A stretch of DNA of 64,000 nucleotides. Source: Chrysogorgia sp. JL179-B06 (lineage: Eukaryota > Cnidaria > Anthozoa > Scleralcyonacea > Chrysogorgiidae). Shown one piece after another: positions 1 through 7,840 of the stretch. The number at the start of each line of letters is the position of its first letter. The first letter of the stretch is position 1. Location: positions 2,422,001 to 2,486,000 of the forward strand of contig JAYKKM010000080.1 in assembly GCA_035772405.1 (NCBI GenBank), in the 5' to 3' direction. Under the pieces are notes generated by a model, which ran no database searches, had not been told where the DNA came from, and worked only from the letters and a program-made list of their open reading frames with translations. The position numbers and the translations under genes are program-made.

Positions 1-3000
1 TCTTTCAAATAGCTGTACATTTTACTGCGCAACCCGACGAACTCAACAATTGGCGTTCCAGCGCACTCGTCCTTCATCTTCCCAATAACTTTCTTATTCT
101 CTCTAAAAAAGAATGGGCTGTCTGCAGGGTAGTCGCTATTGTCGAACTTTTCGCACTCCATCATAAAGTCGGAATAAACGTCGTCAGTTTTGATCGAGTA
201 CAACAGACTGTCAGTGTCAGTGAAGTGCAATCTGCAGGTGTTGCTAGAGTACTTTTTCATAATATAATTGTAGTGAAAATTGTACATCAGCGTTTTACTC
301 AAGTCTAGTATGCACATACCCACATATGCAGGTCGATTTAGTGTCAGCGTTTCTTTAACCTTATGGACGGCGACTAAGTTCTCGCTAAATATTTTGCAAG
401 ACACAAACGTCGGCTTCGAGACAAGCTTTTCTAATTTCTTCGCAGTGGTCACTAATCTTACGTCCACACGCTTCCTCAAATTTTCCATCGTTTTTCCGAA
501 CACACTGTTGTTCATCAACTTGAAGAAGTCCTTCTCAAAAGCGTTCTTAGCCGCAGTTCTTTTGACTGTGTTAAAGTCAATGTACTTGCCCAACCACTTG
601 GACTGATCAAACTGTAGGACCCTATGAATCTTATTGATTTTTAACCCGAGATCCATGTACAACTGCAGATTTCCATAGTGACACACATACTTTTTTTTAT
701 CCCTCAAATTAGTCACCAATTTCTTCACACCACCAACACTCACGTTAAACTTATTTTTGATTTTCGTGCAGTACTCTGACAACATGTCGACAGTTATCTC
801 CATCTTCTCGGGAGCCACCGGGTAGTCGTTATGCAGGTCATGCAAATGGGCTGGATACTCCAAGTCAACTTCAAGCAGTAAGCCCTTTTTACTACCGTCG
901 TGATAGTCGTGTATAGATTAACCTTTTCTATTTCTTTCTCAGTCAACCACTTGAAGCCGCCAGTGGGTAGACTTCGACTCATTGCCCATCCATACAAGTT
1001 GTTGGCGTCAAGGTACATCAAATACTTCGACTCTTGCTCTTTGTCATACCCTTCCATGTATTTATTATTCGCCACACCATGTCTGTTGCAAATGTAGCTC
1101 ACACCACCACGCATACCTAATTCTACGAACTGGAACATGTCAATGTCGGACAATAATTCAAGTTCCACTCCGGTCATCTTTAGCATGGCATCCCAAGCCA
1201 ATCCAGGCGACGTGAAATAGTGACACGGGTCTAATTTGTACTCGCGATGGCATGTCTTTCTAAAGTTCTCAAAAACGTCAGCGAGCAAGAGCACATCGCT
1301 TTTCAAATACAGGTCGTGATACCCACCCATATTTTTAACGTCGAAGTAGTCCCACACATCGATGGCGCGCTCATGCATTTCTTCCGTAATGTGCTCGTCG
1401 TTCAGAACGCTGTAGAAATCTTTTTTGGAGGGTAGCTCGCGCTCATCGAATTTTTCAAAGGAGTCCATGTAATCGTAGGGGTAGACCCCCTTTCTTGTCA
1501 TGAGTGCCAACCCCTCCTCGCGAAACACTTCTGACGTGTACTTGAAAGCGTCCCTTGGTAGGTTCCTCACCAAGTTGTCTAGACCACTACTCATGAACTG
1601 AAAGCTGTCCAAGAACACCAAGTTTTTTCCAAGCATGAACGCCATGTACTTCTCCATGTTGTTCAGTATCACATTTATGTCTTGGCCAAACTTGCCAATC
1701 TCCTGCATAATGAAATGGCTATCGTAGCCACGTAGGTTATGAAAGATCACAGGGATTTTGTCAGTCAACTTAAAGTTCACATTACACTGACGATGTGCGG
1801 GCCCTCTGTACTTACCTGACACGTGACAGTGGTCTCTCACTCTAACGTCAGCGCCAGTGTACTCAACGCTACAAATATGGCAACTCTTGGCCTCGTCGAA
1901 ATTCTTCTTATCGTCATCAGTCAGTATCATTTCTTTGTTAAAGTGACTCTCAGATGTCTTTTTACAATATTCAACAATTTCTAACATCTCCCCAATGAAC
2001 TTGTTAACTGCATTTTCACCGCGATACACTTTTACCGGCTTACTATACGCATTGTCATAGCAACAAACCAATTTATACCCATAACCACAGTCAACGTGCC
2101 TCTGGTAAGCATTTGTGTAGCTACACTCGCTTGATGGTGTTACCGCATGCACCTTCTGTGTGATAGCCTCGAAGTCTGCGTACACCACAAATGGTACATT
2201 TAATTGTCTGCTAAAATTCTCGTATTTCACTTTCGCACCTTTTTGCGGCATTTTAATAGCTTGCTTCCCATTGATGACCAAACATACTTCCACATGGCGT
2301 TCAAGCACGTCCTCGCGACTAAAACACTGCAAACAATACCTGCAAAAATGCTTTCTCGCCTTGTGCTCTGTCTGGCGGTACATGAACTTGTTGAAGTCGC
2401 GAATGTACACATAATGCTTGTTGCCCACGTCATTAGTTATCAACAATAGGTCCATATGGTCAGGATACACCTCCTTAGAGACGTACACAGGGAATGGTTG
2501 CTTATTTTCATACCCAAAAACATTAATGCTAATATCGTTAGCCTTTTCGATCTTGTTGTAATCTTTGAGTGTGACTGGGAAGTCGATCCCGTCGTAATTC
2601 AGCTCGCTGACGTGTCTAGCGTACTTCGACGTTCTATCAGAGTGTTTTCCAACAGGAAACTTATGCGCTAGGTGACACCATCTAAAGCACTCGTTGTCAT
2701 CCCCATTATTTACGTTTATCAAGCCCTTCATACTATTGCACAACTCCTTTGGCAGCGTAATGTAGCTACTCCCATGCAAAGGTCTGTAAATAGCGATATT
2801 GACGTAGTGTGCATCTATTTTGTCGATGGTCCATCCAGACCCCTCAGATAACCACCCAGCTATCCGCGTCAAAATCTGCTCCGACCCACGATTGGCAACA
2901 CCCTCGATGTCGTGCTCGTTAATGACAACAAACGTTCCGCTGTTAAAGTAGGCAGTTTTATATGTGGTCTTATTGAGTTCTAAAGCCTTCTCAAAAGTGA

Positions 3001-3415
3001 CCTTGACTGTCTCTACCACTTTCATTCCGTTAGTCTCACTTAGTTCGCGTCTCAAAAGGTTGATGACAGCGCTTCTACTGCCATTTACCTGATTGATGTC
3101 TCTGTCGTTAACCACCTCGACTCCATAGGACCTTGTGAACCCTCTCAGTGCTCGATCCAACAGCCGTGGGCTATGGTCTTCAACTGTGGGTTGTGCCTCC
3201 TGGTTTCTGACAAGACGGTTGTGTGTCCGACTGCCAACGTTAACTCGCCTGTTTGTCAGCGGATTAATAGTACTGACATTTGTCGTGTCACTAAAAACAC
3301 CATCTCTAACAAGTCGATTGTAGACTCGCCCATGAACGTTGACTGCTCTACCTGTTAGTGGATTTACGACGGCTGCACCATTTCTAACAAGTGAGTTTTC
3401 TGTGACGTCACCCAT
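1..3415 (-). CDS. polB: Protein-primed DNA polymerase B, frameshifted, C-terminus cut by window edge
   Basis: Family B, protein-primed replicative polymerase of Polintons. The N-terminal part has two copies of an N-P-L-T-x-R-x-V-N-V motif (about residues 17-37 and 50-71) resembling the NCLDV 2-cysteine adaptor repeat but without its cysteines. Cysteine/histidine clusters follow near residues 360-380 and 500-535. Exonuclease motifs are YADFEA (about 413) and NLRGYDSH (about 562). Polymerase motif A is YLDANNLYG (about 805). The reading frame shifts by one base near 895-915, just after motif A. The second frame then stays open to position 1 and contains motif C, TDTDS (207-221). The frameshift may be real decay or a sequencing error. 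The start at 3,415 overlaps the end of the next gene by 8 bp. Confidence 0.93.
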
Positions 3416-3989
3416 GGCTTCTATATACTACACTTGTTTTTTTCCTAAACCACTCGTCATAATAATTATCACCACTTTCGCACCATCCCAACTTTGGATA
3501 CACCACCCCAAACAGATTGTCGTCAAACAAGTCTTTCACCTTCCCGTCTTTGAGGTCTGACACCTTCTTGAGTGTCTCGACTCGTCTTCTGTGGCACAAC
3601 CTAATAATGTAGTATCCATATCTGCTGACATTTCTACCCTTTACCAAATTGCACGAGTACAACGCATTGACAACTTTCAAGAAGTCCTCTTTTATCAACT
3701 CAAGGTGCTCACCCTTCACAACGTTCCGTAGTCTCCTCCCCATCCACCAAGACCGTTTGTGAACGCTTTTTGGTCGTGTGAGTCTCATGTCGCTATAACT
3801 CTGAGTGTAACCCCATTCGGTGTCGCCACACTTTGGACACGCGTACCCACCGCAGTCGGTCATGTTTTTCACAACGTCACAATCCAAGCAGTAGTAAAGC
3901 CTGGAGACGCCTCCGCACTCAATTTGCGTCTCATTTGCGATTTCGTTAATTGTGTAGCCGTAGCTCATCTGCCTCATAAGTTTGTCCAT
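3408..3989 (-). CDS. Zinc-ribbon protein, VLTF3-like (putative late transcription factor)
   Basis: About 193 residues. I chose the ATG at 3,989; the open frame reaches one codon further to a GTG. Near residues 33-56 there is a CxxC...CxxC zinc ribbon (CLDC, then CPKCG). A basic, aromatic-rich region follows (about residues 70-140), with an RYGYYIIRLC segment recalling the Y-x-x-x-x-x-L-C block of poxvirus A2L/VLTF3-like proteins. In NCLDVs such proteins direct late gene transcription. The gene lies directly upstream of polB (8-bp overlap) and 5 bp after the coiled-coil gene, so it is probably co-expressed with them. The zinc ribbon is seen directly; the VLTF3 assignment is inference. A generic TFIIS/TFIIB-like ribbon is the alternative. 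Confidence 0.6.
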   Translation of the reverse strand: MDKLMRQMSYGYTINEIANETQIECGGVSRLYYCLDCDVVKNMTDCGGYACPKCGDTEWGYTQSYSDMRLTRPKSVHKRSWWMGRRLRNVVKGEHLELIKEDFLKVVNALYSCNLVKGRNVSRYGYYIIRLCHRRRVETLKKVSDLKDGKVKDLFDDNLFGVVYPKLGWCESGDNYYDEWFRKKTSVVYRSHG

Positions 3990-3994
3990 CACTC

Positions 3995-4438
3995 TTATAC
4001 TACTCCAACATTTTTTTTATCGAGTGAGTATACCCATACCGCTATTCCACTACCCAAACCTAGCGCACCAACAAACAATAATTGGCATTCCTTCATCTCC
4101 GCACTCGGTTGGTAGTAATCCGCAACCCTCGGACTCTCAGTGAACACTCGTCCGCTGTACTGTATGGTCATTACGCTTCTAAGTTCTTCCAACGCGTGGT
4201 TTGTGTCATTGATGTCAGCATTAGCATCAGAGAGCCGTTGCCGTAGACGCTGGATCTTATCTTTCTTGGCGACCTCGTTCTCATACCACACTTCTTTCGC
4301 ACTGGCTAACTGTTCCAACGCATGGTTGTGTCTTTTCATCTCAGCTTCATAGCCTGTGTGATTAAACTTCGAAAACATAAAGCCAGCGCCTGCAAAAGAC
4401 ACTGCATTAAAAATCCCTCCAGCCACAACACTCACCAT
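3995..4438 (-). CDS. Coiled-coil protein with hydrophobic segments at both ends
   Basis: 147 residues. A hydrophobic stretch at residues 4-24 (VVAGGIFNAVSFAGAGFMF) and another at about 118-136 (LFVGALGLGSGIAVWVYS) flank a charged heptad-like coiled coil (about 33-90, rich in E, K, R and L). The pattern suggests a small virion membrane or scaffold protein. It resembles a recurrent uncharacterised protein of metazoan Polintons, but I cannot give it a function. Neighbours are the zinc-ribbon gene 5 bp away on one side and an 80-aa membrane protein 4 bp away on the other, so this is one member of a tight five-gene leftward block. Confidence 0.8.
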   Translation of the reverse strand: MVSVVAGGIFNAVSFAGAGFMFSKFNHTGYEAEMKRHNHALEQLASAKEVWYENEVAKKDKIQRLRQRLSDANADINDTNHALEELRSVMTIQYSGRVFTESPRVADYYQPSAEMKECQLLFVGALGLGSGIAVWVYSLDKKNVGVV

Positions 4439-4442
4439 TAAC

Positions 4443-4685
4443 TTACGTTGATTTGAATGGATCTGTCGGTATCCACTTTTTCGATTGCACCCATTTTACT
4501 AACAGTGTTCCTGCACCAACAGCTGCAGCAAGTTTCACTGTGCCTTTCACTGTCTCTGGTGTTCCCAATGGTTCTCCCAAAGCCTTTTTCGAAATCATAC
4601 TCACTGCCACAGCGCCAGTCGTGACAAGTAGCGCGTCGTACAGTTCATTCATAAGTTCTTTTCGATCGATCGCAGTCATATACAT
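4443..4685 (-). CDS. Small predicted membrane protein (80 aa)
   Basis: 80 residues. A weakly hydrophobic alanine/valine-rich helix lies at about residues 17-31 and a second at about 49-64 (VKLAAAVGAGTLLVKWV). The C-terminal tail is polar. No known domain was recognised. Position and spacing (4 bp from the coiled-coil gene, 15 bp from the gene upstream) support a real gene in the leftward block. A virion membrane or membrane-remodelling role is only a guess from hydrophobicity. The start is the ATG at 4,685; a second in-frame ATG lies two codons later. Confidence 0.7.
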   Translation of the reverse strand: MYMTAIDRKELMNELYDALLVTTGAVAVSMISKKALGEPLGTPETVKGTVKLAAAVGAGTLLVKWVQSKKWIPTDPFKST

Positions 4686-4700
4686 TGTCGTGTGTTTTGT

Positions 4701-5045
4701 TTAAGAATCAAATGTGTCTAACGCTGGACGATGAGTTTTACGACTATCTGACACACTAGCTGGTGCAGCACTCACAGGTTCTAATTGTGTTTCTTTTTCA
4801 CTGCTAATTGTGTACCATAACGAAGCAGCAGCAATGATAACACCAAGTGTTCCGACAATGTAACCATAGCTCCACTCACTACCCTGTTCTTCGTTGACTA
4901 TCATTTCACGCATTTTCTTTTCTTTCGCAGCTTTCGATATCTCAGCCAACTTCTTACCAGCGGCGACACGCTTTGGGTCCTTCACCTTAACACTTTTCAC
5001 ATCAGCCGTGATCTTAGCGTCAACAGTCTGTGAGTCTTCAGCCAT
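4701..5045 (-). CDS. Single-pass membrane protein with basic N-terminus (114 aa)
   Basis: 114 residues. The N-terminal half is lysine-rich and charged (about residues 11-48). One clear transmembrane helix follows at about 60-79 (YGYIVGTLGVIIAAASLWYT), then a short polar tail. No family was recognised. It is the first gene of the leftward block that ends with polB, and it faces the zinc-finger/TK block across a 131-bp divergent intergenic region carrying 23-bp repeats. The basic segment beside a single helix would suit a virion membrane protein contacting DNA or capsid, but this is inference. Confidence 0.72.
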   Translation of the reverse strand: MAEDSQTVDAKITADVKSVKVKDPKRVAAGKKLAEISKAAKEKKMREMIVNEEQGSEWSYGYIVGTLGVIIAAASLWYTISSEKETQLEPVSAAPASVSDSRKTHRPALDTFDS

Positions 5046-5176
5046 CTAATACACTATCACGTGTTATCTTACTCACAGTTGACCTCACAGGTGTCTCACA
5101 GTTGACCTCACAGGTATCTCACAGTTCCAGACCAAACGCACTAAAAAATTAGGATTTTTTCTGGGAGTATAACATA
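5046..5176. promoter_or_regulatory. Divergent intergenic region with 23-bp direct repeats
   Basis: This region separates two divergent gene blocks and so probably contains both promoters. At 5,071-5,128 the unit CTCACAGTTGACCTCACAGG plus three bases occurs twice in tandem and a third time partially. An A/T-rich stretch follows (CTAAAAAATTAGGATTTTTT), just before the ATG at 5,177. The repeats could be binding sites for a regulator or an origin-like element; nothing in the sequence settles which. Confidence 0.55.
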
Positions 5177-5911
5177 ATGACTCAAGCCCGAGAAATTAGT
5201 GAAGAAGATATTGCCAACATGCTGAGAACGGCCTTTGTCAGTGTGTCTACCCCACAAGACGCCTCTGGACCCAACGTCTTAAACGAGTACTTCTCAACAT
5301 ACACACTGTTCGACCCCGACCCTGAAGGGCAGCCAAAACGGCTTGGCTCTCAGGTCCGCCATACGAGGTATCTTCTCGACGCTTGGATCGGTCTTCGAGA
5401 GGAAAGAGCCAACGAGCTTGCTGGTATGTTATCTGACATAATCCCTGTGTGGTGTTACTCACCATTCAAATACCTTATGTTAGCGAGTGATGTCTACTTG
5501 AACAACCCTTGTGAGTCCAACGCTACATTACTCGGTAATTTCCTCCAAGTGTTCTTAGCGACCCTTATGTGGAAACCATGCCCAACCAAAGCCAAAGCGT
5601 GGCTAGAGCTCGCCGCGAACCGCGACGTTCACGTTTGCAAGGTGGGGTGTAATGAGATACTGGGTGTGGGTGATATCAGGGACCACGTACTCTCACCCGC
5701 CCACAGACACTTTGCGAGAGATGAAAACGTGTACACCTGTTACCCATGCGGTGTGGTCGCCAACGACCCACTGTATCGCTTGAGACACGAGAGCTCGCAG
5801 TCTCATCTTAAAAACTTAGAGCTTCAGCGGATATTTAACAACGAACAACAGTTGCCGCAACAGGAGAGAACATTTCTCTGGAGGTATAGTAATCATGAAG
5901 AAATTCGGTAG
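5177..5911 (+). CDS. Protein with two C-terminal CxnC...HxnH zinc-finger-like motifs
   Basis: 244 residues. The N-terminal 150 residues match no family I recognise. Near residues 153-175 is a CKVGC...H...H cluster, and near 185-210 a CYPC...H...H cluster spaced like U1/matrin-type C2H2 fingers. The spacing repeats, so the pair probably arose by duplication. Such fingers can bind nucleic acid or protein. The 3' end overlaps the first 17 bases of the thymidine kinase gene, so the two are probably on one transcript and may be co-regulated. The function is unknown. It is not a standard Polinton gene. Confidence 0.78.
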   Translation: MTQAREISEEDIANMLRTAFVSVSTPQDASGPNVLNEYFSTYTLFDPDPEGQPKRLGSQVRHTRYLLDAWIGLREERANELAGMLSDIIPVWCYSPFKYLMLASDVYLNNPCESNATLLGNFLQVFLATLMWKPCPTKAKAWLELAANRDVHVCKVGCNEILGVGDIRDHVLSPAHRHFARDENVYTCYPCGVVANDPLYRLRHESSQSHLKNLELQRIFNNEQQLPQQERTFLWRYSNHEEIR

Positions 5912-6464
5912 ACTGGAAATTGTGATTGGTCCCATGTTTGCAGGGAAAACTACAGAGACTCTCCGTAGGTTACTCACGTTAAGTAAATCAGGGCTCAAAG
6001 TCCTTTACATGAACAACACAGGTGACACTAGGCGAACTGACCATGCGTTCTCCACACATCGTCAGACCATTGTTGTCGGATCAGACAGTTTACCTGCGAG
6101 GTTAATCACCAACCTTCCGAGTTCTTCCGAAGTAGCTGACTACGACGTCATCGGAATTGATGAAGGCCATTGGTACTCTGATCTGTCAGTTATTCGCGAA
6201 TACATTAAAGCTGGCGTTCACGTTATTATTTGTGGTCTCATAACAACAGAGCACTTAAAAAGACTTGCTGAGCTTGACACGCTCTTCCCAATGGCAGACG
6301 ACATCACATTTCTAAAAGCGCATTGCGTCGTTTGTCGTGACACTTACGGAACAACTGTTGATGCGCCATTCAATTGGAGATATAATCCAGGACCATCATT
6401 CGTTGGTGGTGCTGAGCAATATCGTGCAGTGTGCAGACGTCATCATCCTTCCACACAAAATTAA
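5895..6464 (+). CDS. tk: Thymidine kinase, type II (TK1-like)
   Basis: 189 residues, the normal length of a viral or bacterial TK1-type enzyme, which phosphorylates thymidine to dTMP for salvage. Visible motifs: P-loop GPMFAGKT (12-19), the DHAFSTH segment (49-55), the Walker B acid pair in IGIDEGHWYSDL (86-97; the family usually has DE-A/G-QFF here), zinc ligands CVVC (144-147) with CRRH (180-183), and the lasso motif VGGAEQYRAVC (170-180). The start ATG lies inside the end of the zinc-finger gene. The HW replacement after the acid pair and the unusual ITTEHLKR after the ICGL strand are departures that could affect activity. TK is typical of NCLDVs and phages but unexpected in a Polinton. 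Confidence 0.93.
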   Translation: MKKFGRLEIVIGPMFAGKTTETLRRLLTLSKSGLKVLYMNNTGDTRRTDHAFSTHRQTIVVGSDSLPARLITNLPSSSEVADYDVIGIDEGHWYSDLSVIREYIKAGVHVIICGLITTEHLKRLAELDTLFPMADDITFLKAHCVVCRDTYGTTVDAPFNWRYNPGPSFVGGAEQYRAVCRRHHPSTQN

Positions 6465-6701
6465 GGGTGTTATCAATACATCCCACTTTTTTAAATTTAG
6501 ACATTGGTCACATGGAGCGTCCAATGTACCGTAGAAACATTTTTTCACACAGTGGTCAGAGGGTTTGTGAAATAAAGAGAGAAAGTTTCGCAAACGTTTT
6601 TATCAAGTTAAAAACGTCTTTAAAAAATGCTAGAACAGTTATCACTTCAAGCGTTGTCTCAACAACGAGAACGAGCGCTAACTCGACTCGTTAGTCATTG
6701 T
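6465..6701. other. Intergenic region between convergent tk and bro genes
   Basis: This 237-bp A/T-rich spacer lies between two convergent genes and must hold both transcript ends. Short T-runs and A-runs occur (CTTTTTTAAATTT at about 6,487). No convincing open frame was seen. Confidence 0.4.
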
Positions 6702-7463
6702 CTAAAAAGCCTCTTTACAATAGTGTCTCTCGTGGTTGCTCAGCGCCGACTTATTTTTAAATTTGCGAAAACACTGGGAACACTGAAACCCAACGTCAAA
6801 GAAATATTTTATTACCGCGGTAATAGCGTCGTCGTATGAGTCACACAACAATGTTAGATAACCAGCGGACTTATATCTAAGCAACAGAGAGTCTTGCTCT
6901 TTGGATGTCTTGCCTGTGCCACCTGGGTTCTTGAACTCAATCACGAGTCCGCTGTGCTGTCGGTTTGCATTGGCAATAATCAAATCAGGTGTCCCACGTT
7001 GGTAACCTTTTTTCCACGAATTTATTCTTTTACTCGAGGTGTCTTGATTTTCACCACAGGCAGCTACCAAAATAGCTTCTGGATAATATTTCCTAAGAAA
7101 ACCGACGACTTTCGTATGAAGGTCGAACTCAGTGATCATTTTAAACTGGTTGTGTTTGAGACCAACGTCAGCTAAACTTTTTCTAACGCTTGGTAAGACT
7201 TCTGAGTGCACCCACTTTCCGAAGTGTTTCGCACGCTCCATTTTACTTGAGAACACTAACGAGTAGACCCCGAGTTCGTTGATAAACGAGGCCTGCTCTA
7301 TCTTCATTTTACAATCAGGTTCGACGTGGTCGTTTACTGCATCTTTTGGTCGAGCATAACCTAGAGCGCTCGCGACTTCTCTTGCTTTGAACCATATGTC
7401 ACCGTTGTGATTAGCCATCGTGATTTGGTGACCATCGAATAATTGCACTGAGTTGGTTGCCAT
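6702..7463 (-). CDS. Bro-N / VRR-NUC nuclease / zinc-finger fusion protein
   Basis: 253 residues with three modules. Residues about 1-95 form a Bro-N domain (DIWFKAREVASALGYARP, then the ELGVYSLVFSSKMERAKHFGKWV block, as in baculovirus BRO and phage antirepressors), which usually binds DNA. Residues about 110-205 form a VRR-NUC nuclease of the PD-(D/E)xK superfamily: KKGYQRGTPDLII supplies the acidic residue and VIEFKNPGG supplies E-x-K. Residues about 228-250 form a CxxC-x12-H-x4-C zinc finger. The protein may cut or resolve DNA at sites chosen by Bro-N. It closes a leftward gene block and converges with tk. I know this three-part architecture from no standard Polinton. Confidence 0.87.
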   Translation of the reverse strand: MATNSVQLFDGHQITMANHNGDIWFKAREVASALGYARPKDAVNDHVEPDCKMKIEQASFINELGVYSLVFSSKMERAKHFGKWVHSEVLPSVRKSLADVGLKHNQFKMITEFDLHTKVVGFLRKYYPEAILVAACGENQDTSSKRINSWKKGYQRGTPDLIIANANRQHSGLVIEFKNPGGTGKTSKEQDSLLLRYKSAGYLTLLCDSYDDAITAVIKYFFDVGFQCSQCFRKFKNKSALSNHERHYCKEAF

Positions 7464-7484
7464 TACTATAGCCTCACAAAAAAA

Positions 7485-7625
7485 CTACTCGACATAGGTG
7501 TCAGGTTTTTTATAGATCTGGTTTGTTGTGTACCAATGCAACAGGTGTGTTTTATTAGTCCTCAGTTTTCTACGTCGTCTGAAAAAGTTTCTAATGTTAC
7601 GAACCAGTTTTCTAAGCCAACCCAT
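7485..7625 (-). CDS. 46-aa arginine-rich amphipathic peptide gene
   Basis: This small frame fills the gap between the 68-aa gene (8-bp spacing) and the bro gene (21 bp). It starts ATG-GGT-TGG and ends TAG. The peptide begins MGWLRKLVRNIRNFFRRRRK: hydrophobic residues at 3, 4, 7, 8, 11, 14 and 15 alternate with arginines and lysines, the pattern of an amphipathic helix. It could be a membrane-active virion peptide or a DNA-condensing core peptide. Its fit within a tightly packed leftward block supports it as a gene, but its length makes chance possible. There is no homology that I recognise. Confidence 0.5.
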   Translation of the reverse strand: MGWLRKLVRNIRNFFRRRRKLRTNKTHLLHWYTTNQIYKKPDTYVE

Positions 7626-7633
7626 TACATAAC

Positions 7634-7840
7634 TTAGGTCACGTCTCCTACCACTCCCACAGTGTCTGATTCTGGTAACATAATAGGTTTGCCGTAGGTC
7701 TTTTTAGACCTCATACCAATTTCAGCGTGGAGCTCGAGAGTAACGTCACCACGGCCAAACGACCCACCAGCTTTGAGCATGTGATCAGTCGTTTTATTTA
7801 TTTTATATATTTCACGTTCTTTTGAAATACATGCTCCCAT
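7634..7840 (-). CDS. Small protein with myristoylation signal (68 aa)
   Basis: 68 residues starting MGACISKE. Glycine at 2 and serine at 6 match the N-myristoylation consensus, and Cys4 could be palmitoylated, so membrane anchoring is likely. No transmembrane helix is present. The remainder (RGDVTLELHAEIG) has no recognised domain. It abuts the fibre-like gene with no spacer (7,840/7,841), so it belongs to the leftward structural block. It may tether the capsid to a membrane or act in entry or assembly, as small myristoylated proteins do in other large DNA viruses; this is inference. Confidence 0.72.
   Translation of the reverse strand: MGACISKEREIYKINKTTDHMLKAGGSFGRGDVTLELHAEIGMRSKKTYGKPIMLPESDTVGVVGDVT

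Noticed and set aside
280..606. 108-aa plus-strand ORF
   Set aside because: Antisense shadow of the polymerase palm domain; the minus frame carries clear polymerase motifs.
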